Numbered from the stretch's first letter, positions 18,732 to 28,251 are shown. The stretch: 64,000 bases of DNA from Streptomyces carpinensis (GCF_002154505.1 NZ_MUBM01000088.1:20787-84786), one strand, 5' to 3'. The notes: generated by a model from the letters alone, not told the origin. A program made the numbers and translations.

Positions 18732-19655
18732 ATGACCGTAGGAGTAGCGCTCAACGCGTCCGACGCACGCAACCAGGTCGACGCCACCGTGGAGCTGGCC
18801 CGCGAGGCCGCGGCGGCCGGTCTGCGGTCGGCCTGGTTCGGCCAGACCTTCGGCGCGGACTCACCCCAGCTGGCGGCGATCGTCGGGCGCGAGGTACCCG
18901 GACTGCAGGTGGGTACCTCCGCGATCCCTGTCTTCGGCCGGCACCCGCTGCTCGTCTCCAGCCAGGCCCAGACCGCCCAGGCCGCGACGCGCGGCCGCTA
19001 CCACCTCGGGCTGGCCCTGGGCACCAAGCTGCTGACGGAGACCGGGTTCGGCCTGCCTTTCGAGCGGCCCATCGCCCGTCTGCGTGAATTCCTCACCGCT
19101 CTGAGGCAGTTGACGCAGACCGGTACGGCCGACTTCCACGGTGAGCTGCTCACCGCCGCCACGCCGGTCCCCGCGCGCGTACCGGGCGCCGAGAGCGGTG
19201 TTCCCCTGCTGGTCGCCGCGATGGGGCCGCAGGCGCTGCGCGTCAGCGGTGCGCTGGCCGACGGGATCCTCCCGTATCTGGCCGGACCGCGCGCTCTGGC
19301 GGAACACATCGTTCCGGCCGTGACCGCCGCGGCCGAGGACGCGGGCCGTCCCGCCCCTCGGATCGTGGCCCTGGTGTCCGGCGTGGTCACGGACGACGTG
19401 GAGCCGGTGCGGACGAAGGTCGCCGAGCAGCTCGCCTTCTACGAACAGATCCCGTCCTACGCACGGGTCATCGAACTCTCCGGCGGCCGACGGGCCGCCG
19501 ACGTGGCCGTGATCGGCGACGAGAAGACGGTCGCCGCCGAGGTACGGCGTTACCGGGACGCCGGGGCCACCGAGGTCGTCTTCTCGGGCACCGAGATCGC
19601 TGGAGAGGCGGACCGGCGACGCACCTGGGCGCTGCTCGGCGAACTGGCCGACTGA
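18732..19655 (+). CDS. LLM-class F420-dependent (flavin-type) oxidoreductase
   Basis: A 307-aa TIM-barrel oxidoreductase of the luciferase-like monooxygenase superfamily. It opens TVGVALNASDARNQVDATV, with AAGLRSAWFGQTF, TRGRYHLGLALGTK and PLLVAAMGPQALRVSG as family blocks. The last is the barrel segment near the cofactor phosphate. The short, bulge-containing architecture is closer to F420-dependent members, but FMN use cannot be excluded. I start at 18732 because homologues begin MTxGxxL; 18699 is an alternative. It precedes a second DUF1684 gene with an 80-base gap and probably shares its transcript. Confidence 0.82.
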   Translation: MTVGVALNASDARNQVDATVELAREAAAAGLRSAWFGQTFGADSPQLAAIVGREVPGLQVGTSAIPVFGRHPLLVSSQAQTAQAATRGRYHLGLALGTKLLTETGFGLPFERPIARLREFLTALRQLTQTGTADFHGELLTAATPVPARVPGAESGVPLLVAAMGPQALRVSGALADGILPYLAGPRALAEHIVPAVTAAAEDAGRPAPRIVALVSGVVTDDVEPVRTKVAEQLAFYEQIPSYARVIELSGGRRAADVAVIGDEKTVAAEVRRYRDAGATEVVFSGTEIAGEADRRRTWALLGELAD

Positions 19656-19734
19656 GTGCGGGCGGCGGGAGCCGACCCGACACATGCCCGGCACACCATG
19701 GCGAGGCCGAGCCTCGCGGGACGAAGGAGTATCC

Positions 19735-20559
19735 ATGACCACTGAAGTCACCACGACGGATCTTGAGGCCTTCACCGAGGACTGGCTGGACTGGTACCGC
19801 GTCCAGGAGGCCCGGCTCGCCGACCCGCACGGGTTTCTGGCGGTCACCGGCCTGCACTGGCTCGACGACCGGCCGCAGCGCTTCCCCGACGCCCCCGGCG
19901 CCTGGCGTACCGGCCGCGACGGGGTCGTCGTCACCCTCGACGACGGTGAGGAACTGGTTGTCGAGGGAAGGCCGGTGCAGGGCGAGTACCGCTTCGGTGT
20001 GCTTCCCGAGCGCGGTGGCGTCGACACGGCCTGGGGAGACGCCGTGATCGAGGTTGCCAAGCGCGGTGGAAACGACATCGTGCGTCCCCGGCACCCGGAC
20101 GCGCCGTTGCGTGCCGCCTTCACCGGAACGCCCGCCTACGCACCCCACCCGCGCTGGGTCGTGACGGGCCGTTATCTCCCCTTCGACGAGCCGAGGCCGA
20201 CCACCGTGGGCGCCGCGGTAGAGGGGCTTGAGCATGTGTACGACGCCCCGGGCCGGATCGAATTCGACCTGGCCGGGCGCCGATTGTCCCTCACCGCCTT
20301 CCCCGGTCACGGTGCGGGCCGACTGATGGTGCTGTTCACCGATGCGACCTCCGGGGTCACCACCTACGCCGCGAACCGGGTCCTGGCCGTGGAGCCGCCC
20401 GCCCCCGACGGCACGGTCGTGCTGGACTTCAACCGCGCGGCGAACCTTCCATGCGCGTACACGGACCTGGCCACCTGCCCGCTGCCGCCGGCGGAGAACC
20501 GACTGCCCGTGGCGATCGAGGCCGGCCAGAAGATCCCTCGCGAGCGCCGCGGGTCCTGA
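19735..20559 (+). CDS. DUF1684 domain protein (paralogue 2)
   Basis: A 274-aa full-length DUF1684 protein. The N-terminal motif WLDWYRVQEARLADPHGFLA and VTGLHWL is intact. The C-terminal block VVLDFNRAANLPCAY...CPLPPAENR...IEAGQKIP matches the family and aligns with the copy at 10312. GAAGGAG lies seven to eight bases before the ATG, fixing the start. The biochemical role is unknown to me; no catalytic motif is evident. It follows the LLM oxidoreductase. Confidence 0.85.
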   Translation: MTTEVTTTDLEAFTEDWLDWYRVQEARLADPHGFLAVTGLHWLDDRPQRFPDAPGAWRTGRDGVVVTLDDGEELVVEGRPVQGEYRFGVLPERGGVDTAWGDAVIEVAKRGGNDIVRPRHPDAPLRAAFTGTPAYAPHPRWVVTGRYLPFDEPRPTTVGAAVEGLEHVYDAPGRIEFDLAGRRLSLTAFPGHGAGRLMVLFTDATSGVTTYAANRVLAVEPPAPDGTVVLDFNRAANLPCAYTDLATCPLPPAENRLPVAIEAGQKIPRERRGS

Positions 20560-20790
20560 CCGGCCCGAGCCGCGCCGGCAGACTCAAGATCGCTGTCGTC
20601 GAGGTCCGACCTGCCAACGCTCACCGGCAAGGGAGGTCGGCACCGGTCCGAAGCCGGATGCCTGCTGCTCCGGAACCCCCACGTACGTGTGGACGCGAAT
20701 GATGTCGGCGTCTGCGAACAGATCCGCAAGCGTCAGCTCCGCGGCGATCTGCGGCGCCTGGGGCGCGGGGTGAACCGGATAGTGGAGCAG
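20560..20790. other. Short intergenic stretch, possible dehydrogenase relic
   Basis: The minus strand shows IAAELTLADLFADADIIRVH, reminiscent of the NAD-binding domain of D-2-hydroxyacid dehydrogenases (LDxLFAxADVVSVH). It is too short and isolated to call a gene. Confidence 0.25.
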
Positions 20791-21060
20791 CTATCGCTGT
20801 TCACCGGCGAGGTGACCCGAGTGCCCGGTCAGCCGACACATGAACGCATGGGCGGGAGACCGCAGTTGGCACACATCACCCCGGGGGAACGCGTGCAGGC
20901 AACTGCCGAGGGTGGATGGAGCACGCATCCCGGCGAACGCCCTGACCGTCGCGTCGCGCCGCAGTACGTCGGTGTCGTCGATACCATCCGCGCCCGCGAG
21001 CATCGCGGTGACCAGCGGCATCACCTTCGCGTCCGGTGCTGCCCCGGCCCCGTCGCCCGC
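20791..21060 (-). pseudogene. IS1380-family transposase, N-terminal remnant
   Basis: The minus strand reads PLVTAMLAGADGIDDTDVLR, RDATVRAFAGMRAPSTLGSC and AFPRGDVCQL. These correspond to the N-terminal block of IS1380-type DDE transposases (AGADSIDDxDxLRxGxxxxLFxGVRAPSTLGTFLRSF). The catalytic domain is absent. Confidence 0.6.
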
Positions 21061-21199
21061 TAGTACGAACGGACCCTCATGCGCACTGGTTCGGGCAAAC
21101 ACACTGCTCGGCCAGGCTGTGAGCTCGACGGTGAGTGGTCACGTTCGAATCATACTCGATTTGAATGATGTCCTTAATCAATACGTTTACCTTCCCGCC

Positions 21200-23197
21200 A
21201 TGCTGCACTTGACGGCCTTGACGGCCTGGGGCCGACGTATGCCCTCATGGGTACGGAACATCTGGCGAGAGGTCGTGGCCTTCGGCCTGGTCGGCGCCGT
21301 CGCGTTCGTGGTGGAGACGGCGAGCTTCAACTTCCTGATCTTCGGTTCGCCGCACCACGGCGGGCCGTTGGGCTCCACACCGGTCCTCGCCTCCGCGATC
21401 GCCACGCTCCTGGCCATGGTGGTCAGCTGGCTGGGCAATCGCTACTGGACGTATCGGGACCGTAAGAGAACGGTCGACCGACGCGAGGTCGCCTGGTTCA
21501 TCGCCGTCAACCTGGCCGGGCTGGCGGTCACCGCCTTCCCCGTCTACGTCGCGCACGAAGTGTTCGCGCTGTCCTCCCCGTGGAGCGACAACGCGGCCCG
21601 CCTGGTGGGGTGGGCGGCGGCGACGCTGATGCGGTTCGCCGCGTACCGCGCCCTCGTCTTCACCCCATACCGAGAGGACTCCCCGGACGTGCCCGCGACG
21701 ACCGACCGTCGGCGTGCGATCTCCCGTGCCGCTCGGCCGGACGACCTCCTCTGGCCCTGCTTCCTGGCCGTGGTGGCCGCGATCTGCGGCTGGGCCGTCT
21801 CCGTGGCGTTCCACCCCGGCTTCCTCAGCCAGGACAGCCTCGAGCAGCTGACACAGGCACAGGGGGTGCGGCCGGTGACCGACTGGCACCCGCCGGTCAT
21901 GGCTCTGCTCTGGCGCACTCTCATCGACATCACCGGCGCACTGTCGGCGATGGCTGCGCTCCAGACCGCCGTGCTGTGGGGCACCCTCTGGGTGCTTGCG
22001 GTCGTGCTGTGGCGCCGGACCGGCAGCCGCCCCTTGTCGCTGCTGATGCTCGGCTTCGGCCTCGCCCCGCATGTCCTCACCTTCACCGGGGTGGTGTGGA
22101 AGGACGTGCACATGGCGTACGCACTGCTGGCCGTGTGCGCTGTCGCGCTCGTCGCGCGAGAGCTGCCGGAGGGACGGGAGCGGGCCCGTTGGGGGTTGTT
22201 GGTCCTCGGCATGCTCTTGCTCACCTACGCGATGCTGGTGCGCAAGAACGGGCTCCCGGCCGTCGTACCGATCTTCCTGCTGCTGGTGTTCGCGCTCTGG
22301 CCGCGTCCCGGGCGGCGCCGCTGGCTGGTCGCCGCGGGGTCACTGCTGGCGATCGCCGCCGTCGGCAGCCTGGGGGTGTCCTCGGCCGCCCACCCGCTCG
22401 CGGTGCGCCAGTACGCGCAGATTCCCCTCGACGACCTGGTCCACGTACTCACCCCGCAGCAGGTGCGCTCCGCCGCGACGAAGGCCGGTGCGACCCCCGA
22501 GTTCACCGACGACCTGTGGGCGACCGCGCGGACCTGCCAACACGAGGACATCCTCTGGGACGCCTACTTCGCCTGCTACCCGCACAAGCCGGGCGATCGG
22601 GCTGCGGTCGGCCCCCACATCGAGGCCGACCAGGCCGACGTCCTGCTGAAGATGTGGACGCAGCAGATGCCGCACCACGCGACCCGCTACCTCGAGTACC
22701 GCTCGCGTACCTTCACCCGGCTGCTGTTCCAGGGCAATCTCCAGTACCTCGGCGGTGATTCCGCCGTCATGCCGAAGGACGTCCGGGTCAACAAGACACT
22801 GGACGCGGCCATGAAGTCCTATGTGATGGGCTTCGACCGCGACTTCCCCTGGCTGTTCCAGGGTTGGTTCTGGCTGGTGGTCTCGCTGGTGCTGGCACTG
22901 CGCCGCCGCTGGGCCGGCCCGTGGTCGCGAGAGCTGCGGCTGCTCGGGATGAGTGGTGTCCTCTACATCGCCACCTACCTGCCCACCGCCCCCCAGGCCA
23001 ACTACCGCTACGTGTACTGGCCCGCGATCGCCGGCACCCTCGGGATACTGCTGGCGGTGAGCGGGGCGATCGTGGCGCGGCTCACGGCCCACCCCACCCA
23101 GGACACCGGGTCCACCGCGGCGGCCGAGGCCCTCGTGAGCGGTCCGTCCACTGCGGACCCGCCCGCGCCGCACCGGTCGGCACCGGTCCTCGCCTGA
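21200..23197 (+). CDS. GtrA-family flippase fused to a GT-C-like multi-span membrane protein
   Basis: A 665-aa membrane protein. Residues about 15-155 are a GtrA domain with four helices (REVVAFGLVGAVAFVVETAS, LAMVVSWLGNRYWTYRDRKR), the flippase of lipid-linked sugars. From about 175 onward there are roughly ten further helices. The first loop is HPGFLSQDSLEQLTQAQG and DWHPPVMALLW, typical of GtrII/DUF6020-type polytopic glycosyltransferases with an acidic loop after helix 1. Together with the GtrB-like gene at 23499 this would make a three-function sugar-decoration pathway from two genes. The start at 21200 has a poor ribosome site; ATG 21239 is an alternative that shortens it by 13 residues. 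Upstream is AT-rich and promoter-like. Confidence 0.8.
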   Translation: MLHLTALTAWGRRMPSWVRNIWREVVAFGLVGAVAFVVETASFNFLIFGSPHHGGPLGSTPVLASAIATLLAMVVSWLGNRYWTYRDRKRTVDRREVAWFIAVNLAGLAVTAFPVYVAHEVFALSSPWSDNAARLVGWAAATLMRFAAYRALVFTPYREDSPDVPATTDRRRAISRAARPDDLLWPCFLAVVAAICGWAVSVAFHPGFLSQDSLEQLTQAQGVRPVTDWHPPVMALLWRTLIDITGALSAMAALQTAVLWGTLWVLAVVLWRRTGSRPLSLLMLGFGLAPHVLTFTGVVWKDVHMAYALLAVCAVALVARELPEGRERARWGLLVLGMLLLTYAMLVRKNGLPAVVPIFLLLVFALWPRPGRRRWLVAAGSLLAIAAVGSLGVSSAAHPLAVRQYAQIPLDDLVHVLTPQQVRSAATKAGATPEFTDDLWATARTCQHEDILWDAYFACYPHKPGDRAAVGPHIEADQADVLLKMWTQQMPHHATRYLEYRSRTFTRLLFQGNLQYLGGDSAVMPKDVRVNKTLDAAMKSYVMGFDRDFPWLFQGWFWLVVSLVLALRRRWAGPWSRELRLLGMSGVLYIATYLPTAPQANYRYVYWPAIAGTLGILLAVSGAIVARLTAHPTQDTGSTAAAEALVSGPSTADPPAPHRSAPVLA

Positions 23198-23215
23198 ACA
23201 TCACCACCGGCTGAT

Positions 23216-23242
23216 CCCGGCACCGGGCGCGCCCGTGCCGGG
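23216..23242 (+). terminator. Stem-loop after the GtrA-fusion gene
   Basis: CCCGGCACCGGGCG and CGCCCGTGCCGGG form a nearly perfect hairpin with a single-base bulge, beginning 18 bases after the stop. It separates this gene from the glycosyltransferase downstream, so the two are not simply co-translated. Confidence 0.5.
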
Positions 23243-23410
23243 TGGCTGTCGAAGCTCTCCGGCACGTCCTGCCAGGGGGCTGCCACTACGGAACCGCCAC
23301 ATCACCGCGTCGAAGTGGCCGCGCCGGTCAGGGATCGGTTCAACGCTCCCAGCCGCAGGTGCGGCTCGATCAACTCCCACTCGGCATCTGTCAGATCACC
23401 CCACATCACG
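23235..23410 (-). pseudogene. IS5-family transposase, N-terminal remnant
   Basis: The minus strand gives GDLTDAEWELIEPHL and, in shifted frames, HFDAVMWRFRSGSP and WQDVPESF. These are the DUF4096-type N-terminal domain of IS5 transposases (LTDxEWxxIEPLLP...AVMWRxRTGxPWRDVPExxG). Frameshifts and truncation show it is dead. It lies between the two Gtr genes. Confidence 0.6.
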
Positions 23411-23498
23411 CGACCGGTCTACCGCACCCGGCACCACCCGGTTGCGGGGAGGACCGATCCCGTGATCTCAACTCAGAACACTCCTAGAGGACCACGGA

Positions 23499-24488
23499 AT
23501 GAACCCTACAATCGCGTGCGTCGTCCCCTGCTACAACGAGGAGGCTGCCGTAGGCAAGGTCGTGCGCGATCTGCGTGCGTCGCTGCCCGAGGCGGCCATC
23601 TACGTCTACGACAACGCCTCGACGGACAACACGGTCGCCGAGGCTCTGGCGGCGGGCGCGATCGTGCGCCAGGAGCCGCGCAAGGGCAAGGGCAACGTGA
23701 TTCGACGGGCGTTCGCCGACGTCGAGGCCGACGCACTGCTGATCATCGACGGCGACGACACCTATGACGCCTCCCGTGCCCGAGAGATGGTCGACCTGCT
23801 CTTCGAAGGCCCCTACGACCAGGTGGTCGGCGCCCGTCGAGAGATCGAGGAGACGGCCTACCGGCCCGGGCACGCGGTCGGCAACAAGATGCTGACGGGC
23901 GCCGTCCGGACGCTGTTCGGCAACGACGTGAGCGACATGCTCAGCGGTTATCGCGTGTTCTCGCGGCGGTACATAAAGTCCTTCCCGGCACTGTCACGCG
24001 AGTTCGAGACAGAGACCGAGATGACGGTGCACGCCCTCAGTCTGCGTCTGCCCACCACCGAGCTGGAGATCGACTTCAAGGACCGGCCCGCCGGAAGCGT
24101 GAGCAAGCTGCGCACGTACCGCGACGGTTGGCGCATCCTGAAGCTCATCCTGGGCCTGGCCCGGCGCCAGCGCCCCTCGCAGTTCCACGCAGCGATCGCC
24201 GGCCTGTTGACGATCATCTCGCTCGCCCTGGGCCTGCCGGTGGTCGTCGACTTCGTGCGGACCGGCATCGTGCCGCGGCTTCCGACCGCCGTGCTGGCCG
24301 CCGCCATCATGATCATCGCGGTGCTCGTGCTGCTGGTCGGCTACATACTCGAGTCATTCATGCACATGCGCCAGGAACAGGCACGCCTCGCCCACCTGTG
24401 TTATCTCGCACCGTCCCGCGGCGTCGACTTCGTGCCGGAGGAGCTGAGCAGCGCGCCGCAGGAGTCCGGGCCGGAGGCCGTTGCCTGA
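23499..24488 (+). CDS. GtrB-like family 2 glycosyltransferase (polyprenyl-phosphate sugar transferase)
   Basis: A 329-aa membrane-anchored GT-A enzyme that moves a sugar from a nucleotide donor to polyprenyl phosphate. It opens IACVVPCYNEEAAVGKVV; the metal-binding DGDDTYD motif is at residues 84-90. VSDMLSGYRVFSRRYIKSFP is the acceptor-side signature of DPM/GtrB enzymes. Two C-terminal helices (about 225-250 and 260-285) anchor it, as in GtrB. AGAGGA precedes the ATG. Its substrate would be flipped by the GtrA domain encoded at 21200. Confidence 0.88.
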   Translation: MNPTIACVVPCYNEEAAVGKVVRDLRASLPEAAIYVYDNASTDNTVAEALAAGAIVRQEPRKGKGNVIRRAFADVEADALLIIDGDDTYDASRAREMVDLLFEGPYDQVVGARREIEETAYRPGHAVGNKMLTGAVRTLFGNDVSDMLSGYRVFSRRYIKSFPALSREFETETEMTVHALSLRLPTTELEIDFKDRPAGSVSKLRTYRDGWRILKLILGLARRQRPSQFHAAIAGLLTIISLALGLPVVVDFVRTGIVPRLPTAVLAAAIMIIAVLVLLVGYILESFMHMRQEQARLAHLCYLAPSRGVDFVPEELSSAPQESGPEAVA

Positions 24489-25990
24489 GTCGGGTCGGAG
24501 GTCGGCGCGGTGGCGGCGGCCTCCTCCCTGTCTGGGCCGCCTCAGGGACGTGCCGCCCCCTGATGGGACCGAGTCCCGCACCGCCCGGAACACCGTTCCA
24601 CGGGCACTGTCGGCACGGGCCCGTGCCGCTCCGTCGGCCGGGTTCGGCGCCGCGCCCGCATGAGGGGCTTCGAACGGACGTCAACATCTTGGAGGCGGCA
24701 CCCCACACAGCGTGCCGCCTCAGATACGAGAAGTCAGCGGCCCCGTGCTGGAGCGCCGCCTTCTGCGTACGTCGGCCGGCTCGCACGACGAGGCCGGGCT
24801 TGACCTTGTCTGCCTTGGCGAAGTGCGTACCGCCCACCGGGTGCAGGGGCGTCTTCGCGATGTGATCGCCGTGGTTCCAGAGGAGCTTCTTCTCTTTGCC
24901 GATGCCCCTGGAACACTACGAGGCAGCCAAAGGCGACTGCTGGTCCCCTGTGGCCTTGCGGGGAGTCCGTCCTTCGCTGATCAGGGTCCGACAGGTCGGT
25001 CGGGCGCACGTGGCCATGACCTCGCCGGTTGCCCCGTCGGTGAGGGTGATGCGGGCGCCGGGCATGCTGTCGTAATCGCCTGTCAGTGCGTAGTCGACGA
25101 CGCCGCCGTCTGCTGCCTGCACCTGCACCACAAAGCCCACGACGAGCGACCGGAAGCCGACTGATCGGCGTACCCAAGCAGCAGAGAGCTCCGGCGACCG
25201 CTGTGAACCAGGTTCCCGCCGGAGTAGATGTCGGAGGCGCACGAAGTCCACTGGCGTTCCTCCTCGTCCGGGGTACGAGCGCGACGCTCGGACGTTGGGA
25301 CGCGCCGCATCTCGAACAGCGAGGTGATCTCGGCGAAGTCCTGGTCGGCCGGCGGAATGCCCCGCGCCAGGCCGTTGCGGTAGGCGGGGTCGTGATCGAC
25401 CGGCCGCGGGGCGGTGGGCCTTCCGCGCAGGCATAGTGCGCGCGGGTGGTCGAGTCCGCCCGGCTCGGATGCCAGGTCGGCCTCGACCTCCTCGACCTCG
25501 ACCCCGCGCTCGGCCGCGAATGCGCGCGGGTAGGGCACGAACGGCGTGCCCCATACCGCGACCACGTGCGCCGGGGCGCGGCTCGGGGCGCTGGGAGTCG
25601 CCTCGGACAAGATCGGGCGGCCGCACGCAGAGCTCGGGCAGGCTCGCGCCACGGGCGTCGACGACCAGCTCGTCCGGACCGTCGCCGACGATGCGGGCAC
25701 GGGCCGCGGCGTTCACAACAGCCGGGCCCGGTTGCGGCGCACGAACGCGAGCGCCCGGCCACCGGTGGCCTCGGTCCAGACGAGCAGGTCGGCCGTCTCG
25801 TCGGCTTGGCCGAGAGCGCCCGCCCACGGGCCGCGGTGCGCGAGCTCCCGTCCCCCGGCCCCCCGTCGCCTCGCCGCCTGCCTCCATCAATCCGCAGCTC
25901 ATATTTTGCGCCAGAGTATTGACCTTTAATTCATTCGATCTCATCCTGAATGAATCTATGCAGCTCGGATCCGTGGAAGAGGGCATACCT
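24489..25990. other. Approximately 1.5 kb without an intact recognisable gene
   Basis: Several clean minus-strand stretches look like eroded coding DNA. One reads WNHGDHIAKTPLHPVGGTHF and GLVVRAGRRTQKAALQHGA (about 24715-24900). Another reads GGVVDYALTGDYDSMPGARI and TLTDGATGEVMATCARPTC (about 24950-25120), preceded in a different frame by SDIYSGGNLVHSGRRSSLLL. A third (about 25380-25760) reads DGPDELVVDARGASLPELCV. None matches a family I can name, and frame changes break each one. Long plus-strand frames over the same bases are Arg/Pro-rich shadows. Confidence 0.35.
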
Positions 25991-27415
25991 ATGACAGGTG
26001 TGGTCGAACAACGCTCGATCGATGTCGTCCCCGATGCCGAACGGCACGGCAACGCGTTCAGCCAGTTCACTCTCTGGCTGGGCGCCAACCTCCAGATCAC
26101 CGCGGTCGTCACCGGGGCACTCGCCGTCGTCTTCGGCGGTGACGCCTTCTGGTCGATCATCGGCCTGCTGCTCGGCAACCTGCTCGGCGGCGCCGTGATG
26201 GCCTTGCACTCCGCCCAGGGTCCCCGCCTCGGCCTCCCGCAGATGATCTCCAGCCGGGCCCAGTTCGGCGTCCGCGGAGCCGTCGTCCCGCTGGCCCTGG
26301 TCGTCGTCATGTACGTCGGCTTCTTCGCCAGCGGCAGCGTGCTGGCCGGGCAGGCGGTCGGCGAACTCACCCACCTCGGCGACACCACGGGCATCGTGAT
26401 CTTCGCCCTCGTCACCGCGGCCACCACGCTCGTCGGCTACCGGCTCATCCACACCCTTGGGCGGGTGGCCAGCATCGTGTGCGCACTGGCCTTCGTCTAC
26501 CTCGGAATCCGCCTCCTGCAGCGCGCCGACCTGACCGCCCTCCTCGCCGACCGCTCCTTCCACCTGCCGCTGTTCCTCCTCGCCGTCTCCCTCTCCGCCT
26601 CCTGGCAGCTCGCTTTCGGCCCGTACGTCGCCGACTACTCGCGCTACCTGCCCCGCACCACCTCGCCTCGCGCCACCTTCTGGTGGACCCTCGGCGGCTC
26701 GGCCCTCGGCTCCCAGTGGTCCATGACGTTCGGCGCGCTCGCGGCGGCCGCGGCCGGCAGCGCCTTCGTCGACAACCAGGTCGGCTACATCGTCGGTCTG
26801 GGCGGCGCCGGCCTGGCGGCCTCGTTCCTGTATTTCGTCGTCGCCCTGGGCAAGCTGACGGTGAACGTGCTCAACACCTACGGCGGTTTCATGTCGGTGG
26901 TCACCGGCATCAGCGGCTTCCGCGGGCAGCGCGCGCTGTCCACACGCGGCCGTGCCGCCTACATCGCCGGGATCATGATCGCGGGAACCGCGGTCGCCCT
27001 CCTGGGCAAGGACAGCTTCCTGTCCTCCTTCAAGGACTTCCTGCTCTTCCTGCTCACCGCTTTCACCCCCTGGTCGGCGATCAATCTGGTGGACTACTAC
27101 CTGATCGCCAAGGAGCGCTACGACCTGCCGGCCCTGAGCGACCCGCACGGCCGCTACGGCGCCTGGCGCATCAAGGCACTCATCGTCTACGGCATAGGCC
27201 TTCTGGCCCAGCTGCCGTTCCTGGCCACCAGCTTCTACACCGGCCCGCTGGTGGCGCCACTCGGCGGTACGGACATCTCCTGGATCGTCGGCCTGGTCGT
27301 ACCGGCCTCCCTCTACTGGCTCGCGGCCCGTCGGGACACCGCTCACGTACCGGACCGAATGATCGTCAGCGCCGAGACGGGGACGAGGACCGGGTCCCCC
27401 TCCCCCACCCTCTGA
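25991..27415 (+). CDS. NCS1-family permease (purine/cytosine/allantoin type)
   Basis: A 474-aa twelve-helix symporter of the nucleobase:cation symporter-1 family. Landmarks are NAFSQFTLWLGANLQITAV, GPRLGLPQMISSRAQFG (the family's helix-2 signature) and PWSAINLVDYYLIAKERYD near helix 10. The large upstream extension of the open frame is Arg/Pro-rich and non-coding; the ATG at 25991 has GAAGAGGG at good spacing. The substrate is probably a nucleobase or hydantoin/allantoin-type compound. A PucR-type regulator relic lies just downstream on the other strand. Confidence 0.88.
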   Translation: MTGVVEQRSIDVVPDAERHGNAFSQFTLWLGANLQITAVVTGALAVVFGGDAFWSIIGLLLGNLLGGAVMALHSAQGPRLGLPQMISSRAQFGVRGAVVPLALVVVMYVGFFASGSVLAGQAVGELTHLGDTTGIVIFALVTAATTLVGYRLIHTLGRVASIVCALAFVYLGIRLLQRADLTALLADRSFHLPLFLLAVSLSASWQLAFGPYVADYSRYLPRTTSPRATFWWTLGGSALGSQWSMTFGALAAAAAGSAFVDNQVGYIVGLGGAGLAASFLYFVVALGKLTVNVLNTYGGFMSVVTGISGFRGQRALSTRGRAAYIAGIMIAGTAVALLGKDSFLSSFKDFLLFLLTAFTPWSAINLVDYYLIAKERYDLPALSDPHGRYGAWRIKALIVYGIGLLAQLPFLATSFYTGPLVAPLGGTDISWIVGLVVPASLYWLAARRDTAHVPDRMIVSAETGTRTGSPSPTL

Positions 27416-27509
27416 GCGCGGCGGGGCGGGTCGAGCACCGCGCGAACGCGAGATCCGCCGGCACCGCCCCGGACCCGGTCACTCCGGCCGTCGTGGCGGT
27501 GAGGCGCGC

Positions 27510-27840
27510 CGGTTCACTGCCCTGGCTGCACACCGGCGGGGTCGGCCTCCAGCGCGAGCAGGGCGAGCCACAGCTCCGTTCGGTAGGCAGGCGGTCGAGG
27601 TCACGCCCGGTGAGCTGCTCGATCAGTCGCAGCCCGTAGCGCGGGCTGTGGCGGTGCAGCGTCAGCACTCGGGCCGTCGCAGCGGGCGCGCAGTCGTGGG
27701 CGAGGCGGTACCTGAGCGTGGTGACGAGTTCGACCCCGTGCGCCTCGTCGTGCCGCAGCAGCGGGACGGGCACCGCGTGGCCCAGCTCCCGCAGCGGCAG
27801 GTCGAGATTGCCCGTCAGCGGGCCGGCGATGCTCACTCGA
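27510..27840 (-). pseudogene. PucR/CdaR-type regulator, C-terminal HTH remnant
   Basis: The minus strand reads LLRHDEAHGVELVTTLRYRL, AHDCAPAATARVLTLHRHSP and LRLIEQLTGRDLDRLPTE, which is the HTH_30 C-terminal domain of purine-catabolism (PucR) regulators. A frameshift then moves the reading to LWLALLALEADPAGV, the natural end. No N-terminal PucR domain is recognisable upstream, so the gene is truncated. It probably once controlled the adjacent permease. Confidence 0.6.
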
Positions 27841-27871
27841 TGACACCCCCGGCCGGACCGGCCAGGACACA

Positions 27872-28004
27872 GTCCGGACAGACGAGGACGACGTCCCGAC
27901 ATGGCGGCCTCTTCCCGCCCGCCGCCGACGACACCGAGGGCGAGCTGACCAGCGCGGACACTGTCCGGACAATGCCCGAGGACACCGGCGCGGACAGTCC
28001 GGAC
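27872..28004. repeat. Three GTCCGGAC palindromes within 133 bp
   Basis: GTCCGGAC occurs at 27872-27879, 27963-27970 and 27997-28004, each followed by A and two preceded by A. The cluster lies between the PucR relic and the cold-shock gene. It could be regulator sites or local duplication; see the findings. Confidence 0.4.
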
Positions 28005-28251
28005 ACCGGGATGTCCGGGTTCCGGTTCGGGTACCGAGCAAGGGTGCTCCGCCACCTCGCCGGGGCCGCGCTCGCCGAAGCGTTCGGCTTCCTGGACATG
28101 GCGATGGACGCCCAGCAGGTCCAGCCTGCCCCCGGCACCCAGCCGAGCCCGGACGAGGACCTGGAGCTGCCCAGAACGGCCGATCAGCGGCGCGGCGGAC
28201 GGCCAGGGGCGGGCCCGCAGCCACCCCGGGACGCTGTCGGCGAAACAGCAG

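Noticed and set aside
20600..20790. D-2-hydroxyacid dehydrogenase relic
   Set aside because: Only about 20 residues resemble the family, too few to call.
21143..21160. Sequence resembling a tRNA T-arm (GTTCGAATC)
   Set aside because: There is no surrounding cloverleaf and no acceptor stem, so it is not a tRNA.
25436..25990. Amino-terminal extension of the NCS1 permease
   Set aside because: Arg/Pro/Ser-rich with no homology; a good ribosome site at 25991 marks the real start.
24916..26427. Long minus-strand frame of 503 codons near the NCS1 permease
   Set aside because: Its first third is the reverse of the permease gene and the middle is Arg/Pro-rich. Only the last 80 codons look coding, and they belong to an eroded region.
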